A DNA stretch of 64,000 bases from Actinernus sp. WN-2022 (GCA_030867875.1 JAOWCC010001368.1:6262965-6326964), one strand, 5' to 3'. Counted from the first letter of the stretch, positions 45,176-56,632 are shown. A program made the numbers and translations. Notes: generated from the letters alone by a model not told the origin.

Positions 45176-46027
45176 CTAGATGAACTCAGAAAATTCGTTA
45201 AATGGTGGGTAATCGACATTGTTCTTATTTTTGAACTTGTAAGCGTGCCTCTGCCACCTCCCCTGAAGGTCATCGGGTAGCTTAGTGAGGATGGGTCTAA
45301 GGTAGGATGGCTCGTCCAGGATTTTTAGACCCCTTAACCCCCCGTCGTGTTTAGCGCATTCGAGCTCAAGCAACAAATCTCCAAACTCTTGTAAACGTTT
45401 GTTATCCCGATTTCCTATCTTGGGAAATGCTTTGATCTTGTCGAGATGGACTTTCGTGACAACTGCATTCGAACCAAACCTCTCCCCCAATTTCTTCCAC
45501 ACTTCCCTCAGGCCCTCCCCAGGGTTCTCGATATATGCGTTGCGCAGCCTCTGGGTGAGCTTTTTGGATTCATTGCTTGTGTATTCAATGATTAGAGAAA
45601 GTTGTTCGCTGTGGCTGAGGTTTACTCCTTTCATCATATTTTCCAGCGATCCCTTCCAGGTATGGAAATTTTCTGGCTGGTCGTCAAATTTCTCGATTTT
45701 GTTGGATACTAGTTCTCTCCGAGCCATAAATTCGAGGCAGGGACCGACTGAGTTGAGGGGCTGGGCGTTATCAGGAGTCCATAATGGAGTCCTGGCGTGA
45801 TAAACGGGGCTAAACACTGGTTGAGCGGTTGGGCGTAATTCGCTAATGATGGGAGGCTCAAGTTTCGGTTGCGTGCATGGCGGCTCGGGTTTGACCTTTT
45901 CCGGTTCTGGTTGCGTGACGTTAGCTTCTATTTTCACGTTCGATGGGGGAATGAATGGCTCTTTGCTTTGCGCGTTTATAAACTCTTCCACGCGTTGATG
46001 AACAAAGGCGCCGAACATGGCGGCCAC
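45176..46027 (-). pseudogene. BEL/Pao gag, DUF1759-like domain
   Basis: 283 codons downstream of the L2 insertion. The diagnostic region reads KFDDQPENFHTWKGSLENMM, then LSLIIEYTSNESKK, ENPGEGLREVWKKLGERFGS and FPKIGNRDNKRLQEFGDLLL. This corresponds to the DUF1759 (capsid-like) domain of BEL/Pao gag. The frame stops at 45176 and continues in another frame to the zinc-knuckle segment, so there is at least one stop or frameshift between them. Confidence 0.85.
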
Positions 46028-46029
46028 GA

Positions 46030-49000
46030 ATTTTCAAACGCTCATTCGAGTTATTTTATTTTCACTTTTATGCGCGTTTTTAATGCGTAAACAAGCTGAA
46101 AACTTTCCTGGATATCAACACAACGGCTACAGGGATGTTTTGGAGCATTTTAATGGATTTTTGGAGCACTGTGCTGTATTTTCATCTCGACTTCGAGCAG
46201 CTCAAACTTGTTACTTCGGCCGGCTTTAACAAGACGACAAGGGCGCTCAGTAAGCCCTCTAAGCGAGGTTTGACGTCCCTTGCTATACCTGGACACGACC
46301 CGCCGCTTGATTTGACTGTGTTTGTCGATATTTCTATAAATCCCGGACCTGTCCATACTCAACCATTGGATTTTAACCTCACTGCCAGCTATGCTGGGCT
46401 ATCAAATTTGCATACTGCTTGTTCTCACTCTACCTCAAGGATTTCGTATAGTCGAAGATTTCTAATGGGTCTGCGTGCGTCATGTCACTTTAAACCATCT
46501 ATGACTACCATGAGGACATTGAAGAACTCTGGGATCTTGAAATTCAGGGGTAAAAGAGCTGGACGGAGAAGAATTAGAACTATAATATCTGAAAGATCTA
46601 CTTCAGTGTGTCGTGCTTCGCTGCACTCGTGTGTAAATAGAAGTAACCTTATCTCCATCTCGTTAAAATTCCGATTGGATTGTGTTCCACAGCCTTCAAA
46701 CTTCGCGCTTATCAACTCAAGATCTATCAGGAAGAAAACTCTCATGATTAACGATTATGTGACTGAACACAATATTGATATTTTAGCGATTACTGAAACC
46801 TGGCTTCACAACGATGACTTCGATGTTTATTTCTGCCGTGATATTTGTCCTATGGGATATACTTTCTAACAGGTTCCTAGGACAACCTCGGAGGGCGGAG
46901 GAGTTGGTCTCCTGGTCAGAAAGCTATTCAAAGTCACTAAAGTGCAATCTGGAGAGTACAGGAGTTTTGAAATTTTACAAGTTCTTTTGAAATCAGTTGG
47001 AAATCATAATTTGAGACTTGTCAATATTTATCGTCCTCCTCCATCAGCTACAAATGGTCTCAGTGTGGCCTTGTTCCTGGATGAATTCAGAACTTATCTG
47101 GAGCATTTAATTCTAGTACCCGAGCCTTTGTTACTTGTTGGAGATTTTAACTTTCATGTCGACCAACCAAGTGATTGTGATGCAAGGCGTTTTTTGAGTG
47201 TTCTTGATTCATTTGATCTCGCACAACATGTTGTTGGGCCTACTCATCGCGATGGCCACACTCTTGATTTAGCTATTACTAGGACTAGCGAGAGTGCACT
47301 TGTTACCAATTGCTGTGTACGACAGCGAATATCTGATCACCTCGCCGTTCATTGTAATTTAGCCTTAGCCAAGCCTCCACTAGAAAGGAAAACTATCTCC
47401 TTTCGCAAGACTCGGTCGATTGATTTTGATAAGCTCCGTAACGACATCAAGAACTCTAGTTTGACACTGGATTCCTCTCCGAACCTCGACACACTAGTTG
47501 ATCAATTTAACACCACTTTGACGAGACTTGTGGATGTTCATGCTCCTGCAAGGACCAAGACTGTCACTATACGCCCATACTCGCCATGGTACTCTGACGA
47601 GATCGCCACAGAAAAACGCAAGAGAAGATCACTTGAGCGTCGCTGGCGGTCAACACGTCTACCTGGGGACTATGAGAGCTATGTGTTTCAGTGTGACGTT
47701 GTTAATAGCCTGCTTAGGTCAGCAAAGGTTTCGTACTATGGTGACATTATTGAGAACTCTAAGCACGATCAGAGGGTCCTGTTTCAGACAGTTGAGAAGT
47801 TACTACACACTAAATCTGAACCTCTTTATCCTGAATCAAGTTCAGACAGTGAATTGGCTAATAAATTTGCGGATTTTTTCACTGAGAAGATTACTAATTT
47901 ACGGAATTCACTAGACAGTTCTTCAAACACCCTGGCACATCTTGATGATCCTGCTCATGTAAGTTGTGTGCTGTCACGCTTCAAGAATGTTACTGAGGAT
48001 CAAGTGTCTAGTCTGATTAATGGTTCTGCTGTGAAGTATTGTCCTCTAGATCCTGCTCCGGCTCTGGTTTTGAAAGAGTGCTGGTCAGTGTTTTTGTCTG
48101 TGATGACCAAGATTGTCAACCTCTCTTTGGACACTGTTGTGATACCTGACTGCTTTAAGATAGCTATGCTAAATCCATTGTTGAAGAAAATAGGTCTAGA
48201 TTTTGAGGATTTTGCTAATTTTCGACCAATCTCTAATTTAACGTTTTTATCAAAACTTACCGAAAGAGCTGTTGCTTTGCAACTGATAGATTATATCGTA
48301 ATGAACAACCTTGATGAAGTTTTCCAGTCTGCTTACAAGCAGCTGCATAGTACTGAGACTGCTCTCCTCAGAGTTCATAATGACATTTTGATAGCATTAG
48401 ATAATCATCAGTCTGTCATCCTACTTCTTCTAGATTTGTCGGCAGCGTTTGACACTGTCGACCACATTATTTTACTTAATAGGCTGGCTACTAGGTTTGG
48501 TATCACTGGGTCTGTGCTTTCTTGGTTCACCTCCTATCTTAGAAATCGATACCAGTTTGTTAGTATCCGGGGAGAGAGGTCTTCACATCGCTCATTGGCA
48601 TGTGGTGTGCCTCAGGGGTCCGTGTTAGGCCCCATACTCTATCTGCTCTACACTTCGCCACTTGGGGATATCGTGAGAAGGTACAACATAGGTTTTCACT
48701 TTTATGCCGATGATACTCAGTTGTACTTGTCTTTCGATTCCCAAGGTGGCGAAGTGGAGGCATCAGTAATTTCCCAAATTGAAGCCTGTGCTAATGAAAT
48801 AGACAAATGGATGTGTAGTAATAAGCTTAAGCTTAATAGCGACAAATCGGAGTTGCTAGTTATTAGTTCTCGTTATCGGCCTCGTCCACTTCTGAACTCG
48901 CTTACAATTAGTAGTTCCGTAGTACACTCATCGGCGTCTGCTCGTAATCTGGGTGTAGTTTTTGACAATGGTTTAACTTTTGAGAAGCACATTAGTGCTA

Positions 49001-49653
49001 TATGTAAATCAGCTTTTTACCATCTTAGGAGAATATCTAAAATTAGAAGTTATCTATCTAAAGAGTCTACAATAGCACTCATACATGCTTTCATAACGTG
49101 TAGGTTAGACAACGGGAACGCCCTTTTGTACGGACTGCCTAAATATCAGATCCAGAGGTTGCAGTCCGTACAGAACTGCGCTGCTCGTCTTGTTAAACGC
49201 CTATCTAAATTTGACCATGTTACGCCTTTACTTTATGAGCTCCACTGGCTACCTGTGGAGCACCGTATTGTTTTTAAGATTTTGTTATTAGTTTTTAAGT
49301 CTCTAAATAACCTAGCTCCTATTTATATCAGTGATTTATTAAAGAAATACATCCCTAACCGTAATCTCAGGTCTTCTCATAGCTCTTTACTTGCAGTTTC
49401 CAGGTCCAATCAAAGGACCAATGGTGACAGAGCTTTCGCGGTAGCTGCCCCGCGCCTGTGGAATGCTCTGCCCATCGATATGAGAAGGCCTGACATGTCA
49501 ATTACAATTTTTAAGAAAAGTCTGAAGACTTACCTTTTTGGGAAAGCTTTTTTGTAAATATTCATTTTATTTTTTAATGTAGTAATGTAAAGCGCCATAG
49601 TGCAGTTAGTGGATATGGCGCTATATAAATTTATTATTATTATTATTATTATT
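46030..49653 (+). mobile_element. L2/CR1-type LINE nested in the BEL gag
   Basis: A 3.6-kb non-LTR element on the strand opposite the BEL element. It has one long ORF, a 3' UTR with a small stem (AGCGCCATA at 49591 with TATGGCGCT at 49614), and a tail of (ATT)n at 49629-49653. It is nearly full length. The exact 5' junction (about 46018-46040) and the target duplication are uncertain. Confidence 0.9.
46135..49557 (+). pseudogene. L2-type endonuclease-reverse transcriptase, one in-frame stop
   Basis: A continuous frame of about 1140 codons is broken only by TAA at 46867-46869 (GYTF*QVPRTTSEGGG). N-terminus: about 65 residues ending in a 2A-like DISINPGP (46327-46350). Endonuclease: FALINSRSIRKK, DILAITETW (catalytic Glu), LLVGDFNFHVD, HTLDLAITR, RISDHLAVHC. 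RT: NFRPISNLTFLSKLTER, LLLLDLSAAFDTVDH, CGVPQGSVLGPILYLLYTS and FYADDTQLYLSF (YADD at 48703-48714). C-terminal: VQNCAARLVKR, LHWLPVEHRI, FAVAAPRLWNALP, LKTYLF. All catalytic motifs are intact, so one nonsense change is the only visible lesion. Confidence 0.93.
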
Positions 49654-50537
49654 ATTGTTTTGGATCAGCGAATGGGAGATCGAGGGCATGAAACGATTCA
49701 GCGGGCTGAAAGTCAAGACCTATTTGGCCTAGTTCTTCGTCTATTGCTTTAGCCGTTGCCAGGGCAACTGCCGCCTCCTCTTCCACGCGCAATTTTGCGA
49801 GCTTCGCTTGTTCGCTTCTTTTGTGCTTAGCTAAAGCGAGTTCTTCCTCTTCAACCAAATGAGCCGACTGCGCCTCGATATCAATTCTACGCTTTTGAAG
49901 CTCGGCTTTCTTTAACGCAGCGGCGGCCTTTGCTTTCGCTTTCAATCGCGTGGAAGTCACTAAGGAGCCACTGACCGATCCTGTCATAGCGCTACGCATG
50001 GAACGTGTCTCTAACAATAGCGTCTTTATTTGATCGTGTGCGTAACTAATTACGATATCCAGATACGCCTTTCGTGACGCTGACGTTTCTTCTAGTTCTT
50101 TACGTGACTGGAGAACCACGTCCAAGCCAGAGCTAGCAGTTGACTCTTGCATTACTAATAATTTTAATTGGTACGTATTAAACAATCCCCTCGCCTCTGC
50201 GATACCTTTATTGATCTCCTCCACCGATTGGTCAGGAGCCAGCTGTAGCCTCGTGAGCACCTCTTCCATATTTCCTCCAAGGCCTCCTCTGTTTCTATTA
50301 GGATATTTTCTATTACCTTAATTGTCGGCTTACGAATACGTTTGGGGCGCGTGTCCTCCGGCGGTTCAGCTCTGGGCGATCGTCCGGGCTTGTCCCACCT
50401 TCACTCGAGTTCTGCTTGGGGTGCTGTATGATTGCAGCGGCGGCCGTGGGCTCCAAAGTAGGTCCAGCAGCGGTGCTTGGTTCAGGATCCCTCTGTAACT
50501 GCTGTTCCGTGTCTATGGCTCCTTGGGCGCTGGCCAT
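49652..50537 (-). pseudogene. BEL/Pao gag, N-terminal part
   Basis: A 74-codon frame (50313-50537, starting MASAQGAID, rich in Pro, Ala and Glu) is followed by a frame change near 50335. The next frame (49652-50269) encodes about 205 residues of coiled coil: TRLKAKAKAAAALKKAELQK and HLVEEEELALAKHKRSEQAK. BEL gag proteins commonly carry such a basic, alanine-rich coiled coil before the DUF1759 capsid-like domain. It ends at LPFADPKQ, where the L2 element is inserted. Confidence 0.75.
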
Positions 50538-50594
50538 CGCGATTCCACCCTAAGTCCTTGTGCGTCCTGAACTTAACAAAGTCTCCGTTTTTAC

Positions 50595-51011
50595 TGTTCC
50601 GCTACCTCGGCCGATACTCGTGGCTCCGATAGGGCAGTATAACCAAAATGAACCCGTCGATACTCTAACAGATTTATTTATGTTGGTAAAAACGGAATGA
50701 ACTTATTAAGCTGTACACGATGTAAACTCTGATTCGAACTAAAACTACTCAAATTACAATGATGACCTTAGAACCACGAAAACACTAATCTAATAATATT
50801 GTCTAATCAAAACTGGTTATAAAGATTGCGGTTATCTAGAAAGCTATCAATAAGCTCTAACAATTCAAATCGAAATAGCGTGAATACTTTTAACATGAAG
50901 TCATGTAATGACAGTGAGTCTTTGAGCAGCACGTACATGTATGAGTGTGCTTTTATCAATATGCCGTGATTAAACAAATCAACTTAACAGAACTAATAGC
51001 GTGACGGCACA
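50595..51011 (-). repeat. 5' LTR of BEL/Pao element
   Basis: Read on the minus strand it begins TGTGCCGTCACGC and ends GGTAGCGGAACA, the usual TG...CA. It is 417 bp, 15 bp longer than its partner because of ATCAACTTAACAGAA near 50979-50994. The five bases beyond its 5' end are AGTAG on the plus strand. Confidence 0.93.
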
Positions 51012-52036
51012 AGTAGTGTTCCCTGTAGAGGTAGGTACATGTACAATGTACTGTACATTATACTAGTAATCACCTGTCACAAGACTCCAGTAGTGTTCCC
51101 TGTAGAGGTAGGTACATGTACAATGCACTGTACATTATACTAGTAAGATTATTATCACCTGTCACAATACTCCAGTAGTGTTCCCTGTAGAGGTAGGTAC
51201 ATATACAATGTATTGTACATTATACTAGTAAGATTATTATCACCTGTCGCAAGACTCCAGTAGTGTTCCCTGTAGAGGTAGGTACATGTACAATGTACTG
51301 TACATTATACTAGTAAGATTAGTATCACCTGTCACAAGACTACAGTAGTGTTCATTGTAGAGGTAGGTACATGTACAATGTACTGTACAATATACTAGTA
51401 AGATTATTATCACCTGTCACAAGACTACAGTAGTGTTCACTGTAGAGGTAGGTACATGTACAATGTATTGTACATTATACTAGTAAGATTATTATCACCT
51501 GTCACAAGACTCCAGTAGTGTTCCCTGTAGAGGTAGGTACATGTACAATGAACTGTACATTATACTAGTACGATTATTATCACCTGTCACAAGACTACAG
51601 TAGTGTTCACTGTAGAGGTAGGTACATGTACAATGTACTGTACATTATACTAGTAAGATTATTATCACCTGTCACAAGACTCCAGTAGTGTTCCCTGTAG
51701 AGGTAGGTACATGTACAATATACTGTACATTATATTAGTAAGATTATTATCACCTGTCACAAGACTTCAGTAGTGTTCCCTGTAGAGGTAGGTACATGAA
51801 CAATGTACTGTACATTATACTAGTAAGATTATTATCACCTGTCACAAGAATCCAGTAGTGTTCCCTGTAGAGGTAGGTACATGTACAATGTACTGTACAT
51901 TATACTAGTAAGATTATTATCACCTGTCACAAGAATCCAGTAGTGTTCCCTGTAGAGGTAGGTACATGTACAATGTACTGTACATTATACTAGTAAGATT
52001 ATTATCACCTGTCACAAGACTACAGTAGTGTTCCCT
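51012..52036 (+). repeat. 85-bp exon-derived satellite, right block (about 12 units)
   Basis: Continuation of the array at 40575-41097. Units are highly homogeneous, differing at TTC(A/C)CTGTAG, AAGACT(C/A)CAG and in the TGTACAATG(T/A)ACTGTACA spacer. The array ends abruptly at TGTTCCCTAGTTGG (52035), followed by the foldback repeat copy. Confidence 0.95.
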
Positions 52037-52043
52037 AGTTGGC

Positions 52044-52425
52044 GACCGAATTGAACAAAAATTCCCACATATTAGCTATGCCCAGAAACGCTGTAAACAG
52101 AAATAAATTTATTGTGTATTTTAAAGGTTAGCTATTGAAATATTCAAAAGAGTGGTGAATTTCTTTATTAAATCCGACTAACTGTTGTGGTGACTACGAA
52201 AAACACATCGACTTCTCGCTACGGTACAATAAAAACAAAAGGTAACCTGGCCAAGCTCTGTAAGTGGCAATATTTACTAACATTTGTGTGGGTTTTTTTT
52301 AGAACTAATATTGAATAAAAAGCGACAATACTTACAGGATGTGTATATTTGTCCATGGGCTGTGTGTGGTTGCAATTTCAGTGTTTTTCGATGAGTTTTG
52401 ACCTCAGCTGTTCTGTGCGGCATGT
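52044..52425 (+). repeat. Partial copy of the 37.37-kb foldback element
   Basis: Direct-orientation match to 37370-37745 (AATTCCCACATATTAGCTA to GATGAGTTTTGACCTCAGC) with few differences. Only the left arm is present; the right arm is absent and replaced by the 15-bp array. Confidence 0.85.
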
Positions 52426-52439
52426 GGTAATCCGAGGAC

Positions 52440-52605
52440 TGGACTGGACTGGACTAGTAAAACGCGGACTAGTAAAACGCGGACTAGTAAAACGCGGACT
52501 AGTAAAACGCGGACTAGTAAAACGCGGACTAGTAAAACGCAGACTAGTAAAACGCGGACTAGTAAAACGCGGACTAGTAAAACGCGGACTAGTAAAACGA
52601 AAGCA
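52440..52605 (+). repeat. 15-bp minisatellite, about 10 copies
   Basis: Near-perfect repeats of GGACTAGTAAAACGC, preceded by GGACT repeats. Being a multiple of three it is open in several frames. The same unit reappears reversed at the very end of the window (63979-64000). Confidence 0.95.
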
Positions 52606-52985
52606 ATAATTCACGCATTATCCCAACAATGCTAATGTTTCTCTTTATTTAAGTAAATGTTTAGCCGGGTTGATCATCCTTGATTGTAAATACTTCACGT
52701 AGCCTGAATTTCAGCCGTCTCCTCCGGTTCGTTCCTCCCGAGTTCACGGTGTTCGTCAGTAACACAATTCCGACTCAAAATTATTCTTGTAACTTTACGT
52801 AATCTAATTCCATAATTATGGCCTTGTGTCGATCGCTTTATTCCTGTATACATCTTGTATTTATCTTCTCTTTAGTTTGACGGATATTGTAAGGCAATAT
52901 ACCAACTCGCGGTTAATTCCGACAGTTTGAAAGGGGTGCAAACATGGAGCGAAATACAGTGTTTGTATGGGAATCCGATGCCAAA
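52606..52985 (+). repeat. Dispersed repeat, inverted copy near 63.4-63.97 kb
   Basis: It matches the reverse complement of 63430-63965 in blocks: AATTCACGCATTATCCCAAC, TTAGCCGGGTTGATCATCC, CAGTAACACAATTC, GGCCTTGTGTCGATCGCTTT, CTCTTTAGTTTGACGGATAT and TTTGAAAGGGGTGCAAACAT. Together with the 15-bp array at its outer edge, the same composite occurs in opposite orientation at both places. 52699-52742 also matches the Eph leader at 18854-18897. Confidence 0.85.
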
Positions 52986-53134
52986 TTATTTACGTAAAAT
53001 TGAATTTCTGAAATATTCACTGTCTGCAAACTTAAGATACCAGGTAAAAGGTTAACTGATCAAAATTTGAGGGATGTATATAGTTTGTGCAAGCCTGCAA
53101 TCGTGTTCACAGTTTTCCATACCTAATTTGTATA

Positions 53135-54232
53135 AGGGACGGACCATTTGAAAATTAATGGGGGGGGGGGGGGGGGTACCCGGATTTGTTTTTGCTCGAA
53201 AAAATTTTTAGGACTCCTACTGCTGCAAGAATATTTTTTTATGGCGTCGGACCTTGCACGAATTTTTTTTAAGGCATTCAGTATTTTGGTTTTACATCAA
53301 GAACATTTTACACAATTTTAATGTTTCTAGATTTATGGTATTTTCCATGTACATTAATTACCTTTGTTTAGTAGAAAAATATATATCAGGCATGTTTTCA
53401 CAAAAGGAGCCTTAGAACCTAAGACCCCCTTTTGTGAAAACATGCCTGATCTTGTGTGCCTTTAGCTTTAAAAGCCAGTATTAAACTCGTTTTTTGTCTT
53501 TTTCTTGAAAGGTCAAATGACAGTTTAAGACTTTTCTGGTCTTTCTATCCCATAATTTACTTGTGTGAGATTATCCCATAATTTCTTTATTTGAGAGCTA
53601 GAGGTTAGGATTAGGTTAAAAAAACGCCATTTTCTGGTATTTCTACTCAAAATACGGCGAAATTGCATCCACTTAATCTACAGGAAAAGAACGTTGTATT
53701 GCCGTGTAGTGCATCGAAATCCATTAAAAGCTTGAGAAATGGCGCCACTTTGAAATTTAGGTTACACAAGTAACTTTGAGAGATAGAAAAACACATTTTC
53801 TGGTATAATTTCTACTCAAAATACGGCAAAATTCCATAGATTAAACTTAATCTACAGGAAGAGAATGTTGTACTGCCGTGTAGTGCATCGAAATCCATTA
53901 AAAACTCGAGAAATGGCGCTACTTTGAAATTTAAGTTACACAAGTAAATTAATGTGTACCTGTTGGAATGTCTTTAAATATTGCGAGGGGCAAAGGCCCG
54001 AGCCAAATTTTTTGAGATTTTACTGCTCTCTAAAACACTGGTTTCCTGTGTTCTGGAGACTAAACATTGGCTGAACCTGTTTCGGCTAATGAACAAAGTT
54101 TCACCCTTGCTCGATTTTTTTCGGGGTGATTTTGGCTCGTTCGCTCTTTTTTCTGTGGAAATTCGGCCTGCTCGATTTTTTTTTGGGGATTTGCGGTACC
54201 CCTCCCATCAATTTTCAAATGGTCCGTCCCTA
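53135..54232 (+). mobile_element. Poly-G inverted-repeat element, copy 4 (about 1.1 kb)
   Basis: Terminal repeats GGGACGGACCATTTGAAAAT (53136) and its complement ATTTTCAAATGGTCCGTCCC (54211-54230), with ATTAATGGG and a G run on the left and CCCCTCCCAT on the right. The interior shows a duplicated segment (about 53620-53770 and 53795-53945, ACGGC(A/G)AAATT, TGCCGTGTAGTGCATCGAAA). A truncated relative lies at 24851. No transposase seen. Confidence 0.85.
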
Positions 54233-54682
54233 AATAAAGAATGAGTCAAAGTCCGCGGGAAACTCATAAAGTACCGGTATTTGCATCATCCAATCAATCA
54301 ACGGCCTGTCAAGTAATCAAAATAAAACCACAAATGGCAGAACTCAACGAAAACTTTAATTGACAAAAGTATTTTTAGAAGAAGGGTGTGTTTTCACTAG
54401 GACATGTTTGACTAGTTAAACATAAAAAATCCGAAAAGACAGTAAAAACACTTCGGTTGAAGTTCGTCGAGTTAAATTTGCAAATCATTAGGAATATCAC
54501 AGCCAAGTTATACTACCTCGGGAGATGGTATAACTTGTCCTGCCGCATGCCGCAACCAATCACTGCACATGAACTGACAGACGCCTGTCAGATTATTTAT
54601 TCAGCTGTCAAAGCAAGCATTTAGCAGACCTTTTGCATTGCATGTGTCGCTTCTTAGAATCGCCAGTGAGCAACACTACCCG

Positions 54683-55727
54683 TAGGCTCGGTTTCCAGCC
54701 GTGGGGGTTTCGGTGAGGATCCTCTCCCCACTCACGGCTGGGCGCGCGAGCTGAGACATTGTCTGGTTTTAGCCAATCACAAACTTGCCACTCAAATCCT
54801 GTCGCTAAATTGATTTGCATAATTTACATTGTAAACTTTTGAAAGCCGGACCAAAGACTTTCGATTGCTGTTCGAAAATGCGTTTAAATTTGCTCTGGAA
54901 AAGTTTGGTTTCGAAGAAATCAAGGATTCACACAAAGAAGCAGTAACAGAGTTAGTTTTCGGGTGAATACACTTTGTCAGTAAAAGCACTGGCTCTGGAA
55001 GTCACTTGGGGGAACCGTCAGCTCAAAGGTCGCAGCTCGTAATGTTGAGTCATTTCTCATTTAACCTTACCGATGCAAGACCAAGGTAGCCCGGCTATTC
55101 TTACTTCAAAGAAAATTAGTGCTGCCTTTATCGGCGAAGAAAAGACTGACGACTCCATATTAAAAGAGTTTATAGAAGAGAGGAAATCACGTCTGACGCA
55201 GGCCATGTTTACGCGTTTAACTCTGCAATCACCGATTCACTTGAAAATCACTGCATCAAATGAGTTTTACAATTCTTCAAGTCCTATGTACTAAGTTTGT
55301 ACAATTTATGTCTCTAAGACATACTCTACACAAGTACTAAGCGGGAATACTCGACTCTAGCTCAGAGTTCCGAGATAACATCTGAACTTAATTTTTATCC
55401 CTGTATAAATTTCTGTCAGCGAGTGTGTCTCAACAGCCGGGCTTTCCTTGAAAACTTGGACTGTGAACATGAGAGCTAATAATAACAGGTATTAAATAAA
55501 ACCTTTACCTACGTCGAATTAATTTCACACTTGGAGTTTTATTTTAAAGAATTCCAATGTGTTTTGAAAGTTTACGCGGAATCGAACCTACGCTACACGC
55601 AAATAAAAAAAATGGTAATTGAAGTTAATCAGATGACGTCACGGACACGGTGTGTTGACCGCGCGCCCAGCCGTTAGTGGGGGGAGGCTTTGGAGAAACG
55701 ACACCCCAACGGCTGAAACCGAGCCTA
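54683..55727. mobile_element. TIR transposon, 1045 bp, 9-bp target duplication
   Basis: Termini TAGGCTCGGTTTCCAGCCGT and the reverse complement of TAGGCTCGGTTTCAGCCGT are flanked by identical CACTACCCG (54674-54682 and 55728-55736). Terminal arms extend about 70 bp to GGCTGGGCGCGCG. The 9-bp duplication suggests a Mutator-like element; an hAT-like 8-bp reading is less exact. Small internal frames (54792-54989 minus, 55073-55294 plus) have no transposase features, so it is non-autonomous. Confidence 0.9.
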
Positions 55728-55736
55728 CACTACCCG

Positions 55737-56632
55737 CTTCTCTACGGTAATCGCTTCACGCAGGATTGTATTTTGCTTCATAAGTAGGTGGGCCAACGAG
55801 GCCACAAATCAAAACAAATGTTTCCCTGCTTACTCTGAAATGCTCATGCCACAGATGGTCTTGATAATTGTCGACCAAAAGGTGCTCAAACCAGAACTGT
55901 GTTCTTGGATATTTAAACCCAGACTGATTTCCTTCTTCTGCGATTACCTCCGTTCTGTTGTTGTATTGTGAAAAATGCTGCTATTCTTCTTCTTCGACTC
56001 ATTTGAACAGACATTGATCGCAATTTTTGTAAATATCGCCTTCGTTTTCGCATAAATACAGCAAGAATTAAAAGCAGAGCGGTAAACACGAATGCTTGCT
56101 CTCCCGCCATTTATTCGAATACTGCGGTTGGTAATTAGAACCACTTATCATACCACCACCTCGAATTTCACAGTAAAAAACAGTTGGGCACGTTATACTA
56201 GTATAAGTCGGTCTGTAAACAAAACACCTCAAGGAATGTTATACAAGAAAAATGCCCTAGTGAAAACACACCCAAGGAAATGATTGTACAACTAAAGAGA
56301 AAATGATAAAGTCAAACTTTTAAACGTTTAGCGATTATCTAACACAATAAGATTATTACTAGTGCATGACAACTTTTCGCATGAACTTGTCGATTTCATT
56401 GACTGATCCTGGGTTTACAAGAAATGTCCAAATTGCCCCCAAATTCTTCATAAGCGAAAAGAAAATGGTGTGAAAAACCTAAGACTTTTCAAAATAAGGT
56501 ACCAAAATACCGGACTGATTTATTTACCCCTACATCAAACAGCCATCAACATAACCTAAGGCAATCAAACAATACCTGTTTCATTCCTAGGCCTATTAAA
56601 ATAGCGAAGCACTGAAAAAGAGTTTCTCATAT
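55737..56632. other. No gene seen
   Basis: Two overlapping minus-strand frames at 55913-56144 are basic and start near ATGGCGGGAGAG, but show no domain. Nothing else is recognisable. Confidence 0.4.

Larger units (their letters stand above)
41098..51011 (-). mobile_element. BEL/Pao LTR retrotransposon with nested L2 LINE
   Basis: Two LTRs (41098-41499 and 50595-51011) flank minus-strand gag-pol remains. Target duplication is AGTAG at 41093-41097 and 51012-51016, in a satellite unit. Order on the minus strand: gag N-terminus, coiled coil, [L2 insertion], DUF1759-like gag, zinc-knuckle, DUF1758-like protease, [RT deleted], Pao/RNase H region, integrase, DUF5641-like tail. LTRs differ by about five substitutions and one 15-bp indel, so insertion is recent despite the damage. 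Confidence 0.93.

Noticed and set aside
51012..52036. Array of true Eph exons (exon duplication)
   Set aside because: Units hold only the last about 55 bp of the exon plus donor, with no acceptor or upstream exon sequence, so they cannot encode a full module.
52349..52614. Repetitive open frames (RGLVK and FTSPR repeats) on both strands
   Set aside because: They are translations of a 15-bp minisatellite, open because 15 is a multiple of three; no start context or unique sequence supports a protein.
55560..55600. B-box-like GTAGGTTCGATTCC on the minus strand as a tRNA gene
   Set aside because: No A box or cloverleaf can be drawn at the right distance, and it lies inside the 9-bp-TSD transposon.
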